Shown in pieces: positions 45,273 to 53,991 of a stretch of DNA of 64,000 bases; within the stretch, counting starts at the first letter, position 1; each line of letters starts with the position of its first letter. Source of the DNA: Sphingorhabdus sp. YGSMI21. GTDB taxonomy: Bacteria; Pseudomonadota; Alphaproteobacteria; Sphingomonadales; Sphingomonadaceae. The notes beneath the pieces were generated by a model, which searched no databases, had not been told where the DNA came from, and saw only the letters and a list, made by a program, of their open reading frames with translations. Where the stretch lies: assembly GCF_002776575.1 (NCBI RefSeq), contig NZ_CP022548.1:3053001-3117000 (forward strand). The letters are read 5' to 3'. Made by a program: the position numbers and the translations under genes.

Positions 45273-45677
45273 TCAGTCGAAAAGCTTCATCCGCTGCGGC
45301 GGTTCGGCATCATCCTTGTCGTTGGAGACATCTACGAGATAGTTCAGAACATCTTTCAGCACCTCGATTTCAACCGGCTTGGTAACCGCGCCCAGCGTCC
45401 CCTCGACACCGTCACCCAGCAGCCGGGGATTGGCAGTGATAAAGACCACTTTCACGCCAAATTCATTGGCGAGCCGCGCGCCGATAATCGGTCCGGTCGG
45501 TCCGTCGCTCAGATTAACGTCGACAAGAGCGATCCCCGGCTTTTTCCTGACCAGTGCCAATGCGGATTCGGTGTCATCAGCGACACCGATACAATCATAT
45601 CCGAGATTACCGACAATTTGTTCCAGCTCCATGGCGATGAGAAACTCATCCTCCACGATCATAATCTGATGGGTCAT
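45273..45677 (-). CDS. Single-domain response regulator
   Basis: The 134-residue protein is a receiver only. It has acidic pocket E9-D10 (MIVEDEFLI), phospho-acceptor D53 (LVDVNLSDGPTG), the conserved Thr in VFITANPR and the Lys in AVTKPVEI. With no output domain it must act by protein contact or as a phosphate sink. It converges with an HWE kinase (20 bp apart) and has an EcfG-type promoter, so a role in the general stress response, as for similar SdrG/LovR-like regulators, is likely but inferred. Confidence 0.85.
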   Translation of the reverse strand: MTHQIMIVEDEFLIAMELEQIVGNLGYDCIGVADDTESALALVRKKPGIALVDVNLSDGPTGPIIGARLANEFGVKVVFITANPRLLGDGVEGTLGAVTKPVEIEVLKDVLNYLVDVSNDKDDAEPPQRMKLFD

Positions 45678-45710
45678 AAAAATGTTCCGCTAAAATGTAT
45701 TTGCTTCCTC

Positions 45711-45736
45711 AACGCGGGAACCGCGAATCCGGTTCC
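45711..45736 (-). promoter_or_regulatory. EcfG (general stress response) type promoter
   Basis: On the reverse strand, GGAAC (45736-45732) is followed after 17 bp by CGTT (45714-45711). This is the known GGAAC-N16/17-CGTT consensus of the alphaproteobacterial EcfG sigma factor. The element lies 34 bp upstream of the response-regulator ATG and points toward it. Confidence 0.75.
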
Positions 45737-45945
45737 CGGAAATGGCCAAATAATGCTTATTTCAAACGGTCGGGCAAAATCAATTGTCGATCTTCATCTC
45801 TTCCGCAACCGGAAGGAGATATCCGCCTGCTCTGCTGGTTTTCCTCCATCTGCCCATGTAAATTCTTCTGCCGGATCATGTTGGGCCGCTTATCGGTTTG
45901 CTTCAACCCGTCACAGCGTTAAGGTCCAGCCAGAGGGGGAATTTC

Positions 45946-46629
45946 ATGAATATCGAGCTATCGAAGCGCATCAAGCCGGTCGTCCTGGCAACCGGCATAG
46001 CGGCGATGTTGGTCCCCGTGCCTGCATCGGCGCAATTGGGCGGCCTTTTTGGCGGCAACTCGAAGGAAGAGCAGAAGCAAGACAAGGCCCCTGCTCAAGA
46101 TACGAATAGTGCCGCGATCGCCGAAGAAACAGCCGCAACCGACAAGTCGGATAGCGCCACGGCGGAGCCGGCTGGTGCGAATTCCTTTGATACGCTGTGC
46201 GGTAACGGACAGGGCAGGCCGGATGACGCGGAAGCGGCGCCCAAGCGCAAGGGCCTGTTCGGCATGGCCGACCGCATGGCCAGCATGACACGGAAAATCC
46301 CTCTGGTCGGAGACTTTCTGGTTGATAGCGCCAATAATCTCTCGCAGGTGGTCGCGTGCCGACTCTATCCCGAAGAGCAGGAGCAGGCAGCCGAAGCGAC
46401 CCAGATCGCTACCGAAGGCGGAGAAATCGGCAAGAAGGTCGAATGGCAGAGCAGCGTCCGCGACAATGTTTCGGGAAGTTCGACCGTCTCGTCCAAAAAT
46501 GCCTTGCCCGACGGCACGCCGTGCATGGTTCTGGCCGATATCGTGATTGTCGATGGCGAGGAGCTGAAAGTCTCGAAAACCATGTGCAAGCTGCCCGGCG
46601 CCGCCCGCTATACGATCATGAACAGCTGA
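45946..46629 (+). CDS. Secreted protein, unknown function
   Basis: The 227-residue product has a signal peptide (MNIELSKRIKPVVLATGIAA to PVPASA, about 1-29). After this are a glycine-rich bit (QLGGLFGGNS), a low-complexity Lys/Glu/Ala region, a middle part (RKGLFGMADRMASMTRKIPL), and a C-terminal domain with paired Cys (GTPCMVLADIVIV, KTMCKLPG). The C-terminal part resembles a small beta-rich domain. ATG 45946 marks the signal peptide. I do not recognise the family. Confidence 0.72.
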   Translation: MNIELSKRIKPVVLATGIAAMLVPVPASAQLGGLFGGNSKEEQKQDKAPAQDTNSAAIAEETAATDKSDSATAEPAGANSFDTLCGNGQGRPDDAEAAPKRKGLFGMADRMASMTRKIPLVGDFLVDSANNLSQVVACRLYPEEQEQAAEATQIATEGGEIGKKVEWQSSVRDNVSGSSTVSSKNALPDGTPCMVLADIVIVDGEELKVSKTMCKLPGAARYTIMNS

Positions 46630-46837
46630 ATCCGCGCATCCCTGGCGCTCCTTCTGTGTCCCATAGCGGCTGCCGGTCGCTGCAATCTGTCGCAATCATG
46701 AACAATGTCCGGCAATTGATACAATTTGCGACAATTTTTGTCTGTTCTGACAAAGTTCAGCGACAAGTGGCTATTAGAAGAACATTCATGGCGGAACGAT
46801 AGACCGTTTCCCTGAAATGGAACATGAGGAATAGATT

Positions 46838-47470
46838 ATGAAAAAAGCAATTTTGATTTCGAGCGCTACTGCACTTTTGCTGGCTGGCGGCGTTGCCGTT
46901 GCTGCACCCGGTGACCGGGGCATGCGGGCTGACACCAATGCCGACGGCGCGATCAGCCGGGCTGAAATGACCGCATCGCTGAACACTCGCTTTGCCAAGA
47001 TGGATGTGAACAGCGATGGCTATCTCTCCAAGGAAGATCGCGAAGCGAAACGCGCTGAACGCTCCGCCCAGCGGACCGAGCGTTTTGCCAAGGCCGACAC
47101 CAATGGTGACGGCGAACTGAGCCAGGCCGAAATGGAAGCGGCCCGCGCTGAACGCAAGGCTGCCCGCTTTGCCCGCGCCGACAAGGACGGCAATGGCACG
47201 CTCAGCCAGGAAGAAGCCAAGGCCATGAAGGGCAAGCGCGGCGGCAAGGGCATGCGCGGCAAAGGCAACAAGCGTGGCGGTCACGGCATGGCGATGATGC
47301 GCAACGCCGACACCAATGGTGACCAGAAGATCAGCAAGGCCGAATTTACCGCAGCGGCAATGGCCCATTTCGACAAGGCCGATGCCAACAAGGACGGCAA
47401 GCTGACCAAGGAAGAACGCCAGGCGGCCTTCAAGGCCGGCAAGGGCGAACGGAATAAAAGAGGCGGTTAA
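46838..47470 (+). CDS. Exported six-EF-hand calcium-binding protein
   Basis: The 210-residue product has a signal peptide (1-23) and six canonical EF-hand loops at about 32-43, 56-67, 87-98, 115-126, 158-169 and 182-193 (DTNADGAISRAE, DTNGDGELSQAE and so on). The second loop ends in Asp rather than Glu, and loop 5 has Q at position 6. A Gly/Lys/Arg-rich linker (130-150) separates hands 4 and 5. It precedes a two-component pair, so a role in sensing or buffering periplasmic calcium is possible. It has its own terminator. Confidence 0.88.
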   Translation: MKKAILISSATALLLAGGVAVAAPGDRGMRADTNADGAISRAEMTASLNTRFAKMDVNSDGYLSKEDREAKRAERSAQRTERFAKADTNGDGELSQAEMEAARAERKAARFARADKDGNGTLSQEEAKAMKGKRGGKGMRGKGNKRGGHGMAMMRNADTNGDQKISKAEFTAAAMAHFDKADANKDGKLTKEERQAAFKAGKGERNKRGG

Positions 47471-47490
47471 TCCCTGAACCACTCTTTTGC

Positions 47491-47552
47491 GAACGGATCG
47501 TCAGCCATCTCCCCCTTCTCCCCCAAATTGGCTGGCGGTCCGTTCCTTTTTT
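47491..47552 (+). terminator. Rho-independent terminator of the EF-hand gene
   Basis: The 17-bp arms (47491-47507 and 47529-47545; 15 pairs plus two G-T) enclose a 21-base C-rich loop and are followed by TTTTTT (47547-47552). It lies 20 bp past the stop and 25 bp before the response-regulator ATG, so the two units are separate. Confidence 0.88.
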
Positions 47553-47576
47553 CAGAACCTGTGATAGGGCGAACCC

Positions 47577-48296
47577 ATGACGAACAAGACCCACATATTG
47601 CTGGTCGATGACGAAGCTTCGCTCCGCGAGCCACTGGCCGAATATCTGATCAAGCAGGGCTACAAGGTCCAGCAGGCCGCCGACGCCAGTATCGCGCGGT
47701 CGCTGCTCAATGCTTATGACTTCGACATCATCCTGCTCGACATCATGATGCCCGGCGAAGACGGCCTCAGCCTGTGCCGCTTTGTCACCGACAAGACCGA
47801 TATCCCGGTCATTTTCATCAGCGCCAAGACCGAGGAAACCGAACGGATCATCGGTCTCGAACTGGGCGCCGACGACTATATCACCAAACCTTTCAGCCCG
47901 CGCGAACTGGTCGCGCGGATCAAGGTCGTGCTGCGCCGGGCCGAAAAAAACGGTACCGCGCCAAACGGCGCGAGCGGGGGCGCCTATCAATTTTCCGGCT
48001 GGACGCTGAAATGCGACAAGCGAAGCCTTGTCGACGCCGACGGCGTGAGCGTGTCACTCTCGACCGGCGAATATCAGATGCTGCTGGCGCTGGTGTCCCG
48101 CGCCGGCAAGGTGCTTAACCGCGACCAGTTGCTCGACATCACCCAGGGCCGCGAGGCCCATGCCTTCGACCGCGCGGTTGACAACCAGATCAGCCGGCTG
48201 CGCCGCAAGATCGAGGCGGATCCCAAGAACCCAGAAATCATCAAGACCGTCTGGGGCGGCGGCTATGTGCTTGCCGGCGAGGTAAAATCCCTGTGA
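47577..48296 (+). CDS. OmpR-family response regulator
   Basis: The 239-residue regulator has a receiver domain (1-120) with D55 in ILLDIMMPGEDG, and a C-terminal winged helix (about 135-236; SLSTGEYQMLLALVSRAGKV, RAVDNQISRLRRKIE). It is most like OmpR/RstA regulators. Its stop overlaps the kinase start by four bases (GTGA), so it and the kinase are a coupled pair. The signal is unknown; the neighbouring EF-hand gene is a candidate target. Confidence 0.92.
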   Translation: MTNKTHILLVDDEASLREPLAEYLIKQGYKVQQAADASIARSLLNAYDFDIILLDIMMPGEDGLSLCRFVTDKTDIPVIFISAKTEETERIIGLELGADDYITKPFSPRELVARIKVVLRRAEKNGTAPNGASGGAYQFSGWTLKCDKRSLVDADGVSVSLSTGEYQMLLALVSRAGKVLNRDQLLDITQGREAHAFDRAVDNQISRLRRKIEADPKNPEIIKTVWGGGYVLAGEVKSL

Positions 48297-49696
48297 AGCG
48301 GCTTTGGCCCAACAGTCTGGTCGGCCAGCTTCTGCTGGTCGTCGCGCTGATCCTGTTGCTGGCGCAGGGGATCAACAGTTTCCTGCTCTATCGCGGCGCC
48401 CAGAACCAGAATCTGGTCGAAGCCTCGACCTCCGCAGTATCCCGCATTGCTTACGGTCTGGAACGGCAGGCCAGCGATCGCCCGGTGTCGCGCCGAGATC
48501 CTATGCGGCCGCGGCGCTGGGGCCAACTGCGATATAGTGCGGAAAGCCCGGTAACCGACGATATGCGGCGGCTGCCAGAACTGGAAGCGCGGGCCGGTCA
48601 GGCCTTTGCCAATATGGGCATCGGCTTTGCCGATATTCGCGCGACCCTGCGCGGCGATCTGACCAGTGACATGACGGGCCATGTAATAGGCACCGGTCGC
48701 AATGAACGGCGCAAAAATCCTATCAACCGGTCAATGGGTGGCGGCCCTGAAACTTCGGAAACCAAGGGTTTCATCATCATTTCCGCGCAGCAGGACGACG
48801 GCCAGTGGGTCAGCATCGCCTCCGCCGTGCGCGAACGTTCGCCCCTGCTGGTCCGGACCTTGATATTCCAGACCGTCACTATCTATCTGCTGATGCTGAT
48901 TCCGCTGATCTTGCTCGGCCGCTATATTTCACGCCCGCTGAAATCGCTGACCGCGACCGCCCAGTCTTTCCGGCCCGGCACCACCGAGGCACTGGAAGAA
49001 CAGGGCCCGCCCGACACACGGGAACTGATCCGCGCCTTCAACGACATGAGCGGCCGCGTCACCCGGATGATCGAGGAAAAAGACGTGATGCTGGGCGCAA
49101 TCGGCCACGATCTGCGGACGCCGCTGGCAGCTTTGCGGGTGCGTGTGGAAAATGTCGAGGACGAGGTCGAGCGCGAACGGATGGTCGCGGGGATCGAGGA
49201 AATGAACAATATGCTCGAGGACATCCTGTCTCTGGCGCGGCTGGGTCGCTCGACCGAACAGTCTGATCCGGTCGATATCCGCTCGCTGATCGAAACGGTT
49301 GTCGACGAGTTCAGCGATCTCGGCCGCGACGTGCGCTACCAGCGCGGCGAAAAGCAGATCGCCGCCGTCCGCGAGACCCTGGTCCGCCGGGCGCTGCGCA
49401 ATCTGGTCGGCAATGCGACTCTTTACGGCACGGTTGCGGATATCTCTGTGGAAAAGTCCGGTAGCAGCCTGTTGATTCATGTTGATGATGACGGCCCCGG
49501 CATTCCCGAGGAGCGGATCGACGCGATGTTCGAGCCCTTTTTGCGCGGAGACGCATCGCGCAACCGCGCAACCGGCGGTTCCGGTCTGGGCCTGACGCTG
49601 GCCCGCGCCATCGCCCGCGACCATGGCGGGGATATCATCCTGAAAAACCGTGAAAAAGGCGGGCTACGCGCCACGCTGATATTGCCGCTGGGCTGA
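48293..49696 (+). CDS. Membrane sensor histidine kinase (EnvZ-like)
   Basis: The 467-residue kinase starts with GTG. Transmembrane helix 1 (about 9-32) is followed by a periplasmic domain (about 35-185) with arginine-rich patches, helix 2 (about 188-210), and HAMP (to about 262). H272 is the phospho-acceptor in AIGHDLRTPLAALRVRVENV. The ATPase domain shows NLVGNATLYG and GSGLGLTLARAI. It is co-translated with the response regulator. The periplasmic domain could bind an ion or ligand, but no motif is diagnostic. Confidence 0.92.
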   Translation: MKRLWPNSLVGQLLLVVALILLLAQGINSFLLYRGAQNQNLVEASTSAVSRIAYGLERQASDRPVSRRDPMRPRRWGQLRYSAESPVTDDMRRLPELEARAGQAFANMGIGFADIRATLRGDLTSDMTGHVIGTGRNERRKNPINRSMGGGPETSETKGFIIISAQQDDGQWVSIASAVRERSPLLVRTLIFQTVTIYLLMLIPLILLGRYISRPLKSLTATAQSFRPGTTEALEEQGPPDTRELIRAFNDMSGRVTRMIEEKDVMLGAIGHDLRTPLAALRVRVENVEDEVERERMVAGIEEMNNMLEDILSLARLGRSTEQSDPVDIRSLIETVVDEFSDLGRDVRYQRGEKQIAAVRETLVRRALRNLVGNATLYGTVADISVEKSGSSLLIHVDDDGPGIPEERIDAMFEPFLRGDASRNRATGGSGLGLTLARAIARDHGGDIILKNREKGGLRATLILPLG

Positions 49697-49735
49697 TTGC
49701 CAGCCGTTTGACAGGCCGCCCGCTATGCAGGCGGG

Positions 49736-49984
49736 TTAGTTCAGAGTTGCCTGCGGTTGCGCTTCCTGGGCGGTGGCGCTTATCCCTTCAGCCGCCATTT
49801 CGGCGTCGATATCCTCGGCCATCACCTTGGCCGCTTCATCAGCCGCTTCTTCCAGGGACCGGGCATCCTCCTCGATTTCTGCCTCCATTTCGGCAATCGC
49901 CTCGTCACCCTTTTCCTCGACCGGGGTTTCGGAACAGGCGGCGAGCAGCAGGGCGCTCAGCCCGATAAGCGTCCGCGCGCTCAT
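49736..49984 (-). CDS. Small Glu/Ala-rich lipoprotein
   Basis: The 82-residue product has a lipoprotein signal (MSARTLIGLSALLLAAC, lipidated Cys17). A helical, strongly acidic mature part follows (EAIAEMEAEIEEDARSLEEA), probably a coiled coil. It overlaps the end of the upstream M28 peptidase gene by four bases, so the two are co-translated. The function is unknown. Confidence 0.75.
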   Translation of the reverse strand: MSARTLIGLSALLLAACSETPVEEKGDEAIAEMEAEIEEDARSLEEAADEAAKVMAEDIDAEMAAEGISATAQEAQPQATLN

Positions 49985-51369
49985 GGTTTTACCGGCATGG
50001 TGAAGTCCGCATCGCTATTGGCGATGATCGACAGCACCGTGGTCCAGGCCGCGACATTCTGCCGCAATTGCTCGGGATCGATCTTGTCGAGCGTGTCGTC
50101 CGGCGTGTGATGGAGATCAAAATAGCGGCTTCCATCCTGCTGCAGGTCGATGATCGCCAGATTGCTGTCGCTGATGATCGGACCGATATCCGCCCCGCCC
50201 CCGGCAGCGCCGGCAGAACGGCCGATGCCCAGATTGAGCAGGCTGGACGCAATCTCTTCCGCTACCGGCCTGGCGCCATCGGGCAGGGTGAACTCCACCC
50301 GCCAGACCTTGTCGGCGCCAAAATCCGATTCCATGGCAATCGCGTGTTTCTTGTTGCGATGGGCGTCGCGATAGGCCTTGCCGCCCCAGATGCCGACTTC
50401 CTCGGCGCCCGCCCAGAGCAGCCTGATCGTGCGCAAGGGCTGGCCGTGATCCTTGATATTCTTTGCCGCCGCCGTGATGATCCCGCATCCTGCGGCATCG
50501 TCAAAGGCACCAGTAGCCAGATCCCAGCTGTCGAGATGACAGGCGACCAATATCATCGGCAGATCCGGCTCGCGCCCGACCACTTCGGCGATGACATTGC
50601 CCGATTCCTGCTGGCCGATATTCTGCGGCGTCAGCACCAGATTCATCGTGACCGGCTTTCCGTCCTTGCGCGCCAGCTTGACCATCCGCTCGAGATTGTC
50701 GGCATCGGGCAGCGACAATGCGCCCGCCGGGATAGCTTTGACGCCCTCACCAAAGCCGGTGCTGCCGGTATGGGGATTGCGGTGATAGTCGGTGCCGATC
50801 GACTTGATGACATAGGCCACGGCACCTTTCTGCGAGGCGATCGACGGCCCGAACCAGCGGATCGGACCGAAAGCGCTATAGCCGGAACCATCCTGCGCCC
50901 GGTGCATCTTGTGGGTCACAAAAGCGATTTTTCCGTCGAGACTGCCGTCCGGCACCGCTTTCAGCGCGTCGAGCGAGTCGAAATAGGCGACCTCCGCAGT
51001 AATCCCTTTCTCGCCCGTGCTGCCGCTGTTGCCGAGCGCGGTGACGATCAGCTTCTGCGGATAGGGCGCAACGACCGCCGCCGTTTCCGCCCCGCGAACC
51101 CAGGTTGGCATCATGAAAGGCTCGCTGCGGACATTCTGGAAACCAAGGGACTTGAGCTTGGCAACCGACCAGTCACGCGCCCGCGCTTCTTGCTCGGTAC
51201 CCGCCTGCCGCGGCCCGACCTCGGTGGTTAGCCCCTCGACTATGTCATAAGCGACATCATCCTGCAGCGCCTCGGCCTGCAGCGTCATCGGGTCATTATC
51301 CTGGGACAGAGCGGCGGTGGACAGGGACAGCGCGGTTACGCCGGCGAGCAGGGTGGATATTTTTCTCAT
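49981..51369 (-). CDS. Secreted M28-family zinc aminopeptidase
   Basis: The 462-residue product has a signal peptide (MRKISTLLAGVTALSLSTAA, LS-Q). It has a PA-like insertion region (about 120-250) and the M28 core. The metal and active-site set is ACHLDSWD (His and Asp), TGAFDDAAG (bridging Asp), AGAEEVG (Glu-Glu), ESDFGAD and a final His in DLHHTPDD. It should cleave amino-terminal residues from peptides in the periplasm. It is followed by the coupled lipoprotein gene. Confidence 0.92.
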   Translation of the reverse strand: MRKISTLLAGVTALSLSTAALSQDNDPMTLQAEALQDDVAYDIVEGLTTEVGPRQAGTEQEARARDWSVAKLKSLGFQNVRSEPFMMPTWVRGAETAAVVAPYPQKLIVTALGNSGSTGEKGITAEVAYFDSLDALKAVPDGSLDGKIAFVTHKMHRAQDGSGYSAFGPIRWFGPSIASQKGAVAYVIKSIGTDYHRNPHTGSTGFGEGVKAIPAGALSLPDADNLERMVKLARKDGKPVTMNLVLTPQNIGQQESGNVIAEVVGREPDLPMILVACHLDSWDLATGAFDDAAGCGIITAAAKNIKDHGQPLRTIRLLWAGAEEVGIWGGKAYRDAHRNKKHAIAMESDFGADKVWRVEFTLPDGARPVAEEIASSLLNLGIGRSAGAAGGGADIGPIISDSNLAIIDLQQDGSRYFDLHHTPDDTLDKIDPEQLRQNVAAWTTVLSIIANSDADFTMPVKP

Positions 51370-51566
51370 GCCGGCTGACTAACCCGCCTTTTGCCGTTTG
51401 CCAATAGGCTGGCCAATGGTCTCTTGCGACAGGCGGTCGGAATAGCTACATGGTCCATCAAACAAGCCCTAATTTCCGTTAATGCTGCGCTTGCCGAGAC
51501 ATGCCGAACGATCGGCGCGTTCGACAGGCTCGGGGCTAGCGACATTTGAATAAGAGAGAATTTATA

Positions 51567-53246
51567 ATGGCCGTCCAATATAGCTATGTCATGAAAGGTC
51601 TGACCAAGACTTTCCCCGGTGCTCCCAAGCCGGTGCTTGACAATATCCACCTGCAATTCCTGCCGGGCACGAAAATCGCCATCATCGGTAAGAACGGCGC
51701 CGGTAAGTCGACCCTGATGAAGATCATGGCCGGTCAGGACGAGGAATTTCAGGGCGAGGCCTGGGCAGGCGAGGGCATTCGCGTCGGCTATCTGGCACAG
51801 GAGCCGCACCTCGACGAGACCAAGACGGTCAAGGAAAATGTCATGGACGGCGTCCGCGAAGTCGCCGATCTGGTCGCCCGCTTCAACGAAATTTCCACGA
51901 TCATGGGCGACCCGCCGGAAGATGCGGATTTTGACGCACTGATGGAGGAAATGGGCACTTTGCAGGAAAAAATCGACGCGGTTGACGGCTGGACGCTCGA
52001 CAACCAGCTCGAAATCGCGATGGAAGCGTTGCGCTGCCCGCCCGGCGACAGTCCCGTGACCGATCTCTCCGGTGGCGAGAAGCGCCGCGTGGCGCTTTGC
52101 CGCCTGCTGCTCGACAAGCCGGAAATCCTGATGCTCGACGAACCGACCAACCATCTCGATGCCGAAAGCGTCGCCTGGCTCGAAAAGCATTTGATCGACT
52201 ATCCCGGCAACGTCATTCTCGTCACCCATGACCGCTATTTCCTCGACAATGTCGTGAACTGGGTGCTCGAAATCGACCGCGGCAAGGGCATTCCGTTCGA
52301 AGGCAATTATTCCAACTGGCTCGACGCCAAGGCCAAGCGGATGGCGCAGGAAGAGCGCGAGGACAAGAGCCGCCAGAAGGCGATCGAAAACGAACTGCAA
52401 TGGATGCGGCAGAGCCCCAAGGCACGGCAGACCAAGTCCAAGGCGCGTATCAAATCCTTTGACGATCTGGTTGCCTCGCAGGAAAACCGCGTCGTCGGCA
52501 AGGCGCAGATTCTGATCCAGACACCCGAGCGTCTCGGCTCCAAGGTGATCGAAGCCAAGGGCCTGACCAAGGCCTATGGCGACAAGCTGCTATTCGAGAA
52601 TCTCGAATTCTCGCTGCCTCCGGGTGGTATCGTCGGCATTATCGGGGCGAACGGCGCGGGTAAGACAACGCTCTTCCGGATCATCACCGGCCAGGAAACA
52701 CCCGACAGCGGAACGCTCGAACTCGGTGAGACGGTAAAGTTGGGCTATGTCGACCAAAGCCGGGACGAACTGGACGCATCGAAGAATATCTGGGAAGAAA
52801 TTTCCGGCGGCCATGATTATTTCACCTTTGGCAAGAATGAAGTCCAGACCCGCGCCTATGTCGGCGCGTTCAACTTCAAAGGCGTCGACCAGCAGAAGAA
52901 GGTTGGCCAGCTGTCCGGCGGTGAACGCAACCGCGTCCATCTCGCCAAGATGCTCAAAGAGGGCGGCAACGTGCTGCTGCTCGATGAGCCGACCAACGAT
53001 CTCGACGTCGAAACCCTGCGCGCGCTCGAAGACGCGCTCGAGACCTTCGCCGGCTGCGCCGTGGTCATTTCGCATGACCGCTTCTTTCTCGATCGGCTTG
53101 CCACGCATATCCTGGCGTTTGAAGGCGACAGCCATGTCGAATGGTTTGAAGGAAACTTTGAGGCCTATGAAGAGGATAAGCGGCGTCGTTTGGGTGACGC
53201 AGCGGATCGGCCAACACGGGTGGCGTATAAGAAATTGACTCGTTGA
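51567..53246 (+). CDS. ettA: ABC-F ATPase EttA (energy-dependent translational throttle)
   Basis: The 559-residue protein has two ABC domains and no membrane part. Walker A sites are GKNGAGKST (41-49) and GANGAGKTT, with signatures LSGGEKRR and LSGGERNR. The linker contains an arm region (NYSNWLDAKAKRMAQEERED). EttA binds the ribosomal E site and gates the first steps of elongation by energy state. ATG 51567 is chosen (the frame starts at TTG 51546). A palindromic element follows the stop by 6 bp. Confidence 0.96.
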   Translation: MAVQYSYVMKGLTKTFPGAPKPVLDNIHLQFLPGTKIAIIGKNGAGKSTLMKIMAGQDEEFQGEAWAGEGIRVGYLAQEPHLDETKTVKENVMDGVREVADLVARFNEISTIMGDPPEDADFDALMEEMGTLQEKIDAVDGWTLDNQLEIAMEALRCPPGDSPVTDLSGGEKRRVALCRLLLDKPEILMLDEPTNHLDAESVAWLEKHLIDYPGNVILVTHDRYFLDNVVNWVLEIDRGKGIPFEGNYSNWLDAKAKRMAQEEREDKSRQKAIENELQWMRQSPKARQTKSKARIKSFDDLVASQENRVVGKAQILIQTPERLGSKVIEAKGLTKAYGDKLLFENLEFSLPPGGIVGIIGANGAGKTTLFRIITGQETPDSGTLELGETVKLGYVDQSRDELDASKNIWEEISGGHDYFTFGKNEVQTRAYVGAFNFKGVDQQKKVGQLSGGERNRVHLAKMLKEGGNVLLLDEPTNDLDVETLRALEDALETFAGCAVVISHDRFFLDRLATHILAFEGDSHVEWFEGNFEAYEEDKRRRLGDAADRPTRVAYKKLTR

Positions 53247-53252
53247 TGAGCT

Positions 53253-53431
53253 CCTTCTCCCGTGAGGGAGAAGGATATGCAGGCTTATGAGCACAGCGAA
53301 TTAGCCGGAGTTGGATGAGGGTGTTCTGACGGTTGTTTCGTGAGCAACTCTGCCCGCAGTAAACCCTCACCCAGCTGCGACTAACGAACAAGTTCGCAAG
53401 TCTTCGCAACCCTCTCCCTTTAGGGAGAGGG
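53253..53431. repeat. Palindromic intergenic element A (downstream of ettA)
   Basis: It opens with CCTTCTCCC-GTGA-GGGAGAAGG (53253-53274), contains GGATGAGGGTGTTCTG (53313-53328) and ends in CCTCTCCC-TTTA-GGGAGAGG (53411-53430). Compared with elements B and C it lacks a clean inner inverted repeat; the right arm (CCCTCACCCAGCTGCGACTA) has diverged. It flanks the DUF559 gene on its 3' side. Confidence 0.85.
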
Positions 53432-53433
53432 GA

Positions 53434-53796
53434 TTATTCGCCTCTAGCGATATGCATCTCGTGGACGATTGCTTCGAGTACCCCTTCTACATTCTCCATC
53501 ACATCATTGTTCCAGAAGCGGATGACGCGATAGCCGTGGGCTTCGATGATCTTGGTGCGCTCTGCATCCTTGCCTTCGCTGTGCTGGCCACCATCGAGTT
53601 CGATTGCGAGCCTGATACTCCTCGCGGCAAAGTCGGTGACATAGGGACCAATCGGAAATTGCCTTACGAATTTGACATTGTCCAATTGCCGGTTGCGGAG
53701 GCGCGACCAGAGCTTGCTTTCAGCGTCGGTCATATCACGGCGCAGCGAGCGTGCTCTTCTGGTTAGTCGTTTTTCTCCCAATGCTCCCTCCTTCAC
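53434..53796 (-). CDS. DUF559 endonuclease-like protein
   Basis: The 120-residue protein is of the DUF559 family, related to Vsr and restriction-like nucleases. RRARSLRRDMTDAESKLWSR, FVRQFPIGPYVTDF, IELDGGQH and GYRVIRFWNNDVMENVEGVL are the conserved blocks. The D-E-x motif in YVTDFAARSIRLAIELDGGQH would be the catalytic core. The GTG start at 53796 overlaps the outer end of element B, and the stop is next to element A, so the gene is enclosed by repeats. A start near 53733 (MTDAESKLW) is the alternative. The function is unproven. Confidence 0.85.
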   Translation of the reverse strand: MKEGALGEKRLTRRARSLRRDMTDAESKLWSRLRNRQLDNVKFVRQFPIGPYVTDFAARSIRLAIELDGGQHSEGKDAERTKIIEAHGYRVIRFWNNDVMENVEGVLEAIVHEMHIARGE

Positions 53797-53954
53797 CTTC
53801 TCCCGCGAGGGAGAAGGATACAGAGCCTTATCCCTTTAGCGATTAGGCGGCGTTGGATGAGGGTGTTCTGCTCTCAAGATAGAACACCCTCATCCAGCTG
53901 CGACTAGCGAACAAGTTCGCAAGTCTTCGCATCCTTCTCCCTCACGGGAGAAGG
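53796..53954. repeat. Palindromic intergenic element B
   Basis: CCTTCTCCC-GCGA-GGGAGAAGG (53796-53817) is followed by GGATGAGGGTGTTCT (53855-53869), an 11-base loop and its perfect complement AGAACACCCTCATCC (53881-53895). CCTTCTCCC-TCAC-GGGAGAAGG (53933-53954) closes it. The left arm matches the right arm of element C in reverse, and the right arm matches the right arm of element A. It lies between DUF559 and putP. Confidence 0.88.
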
Positions 53955-53991
53955 GGGGCGCAATAATTTCTCTGAAAAATGACCGGCAGTA

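Noticed and set aside
45715..45737. The GGGAACC...GGTTCCC dyad as a terminator for the response regulator
   Set aside because: It lies upstream, not downstream, of that gene, has no U tract, and its halves fit the -35 of an EcfG promoter better.
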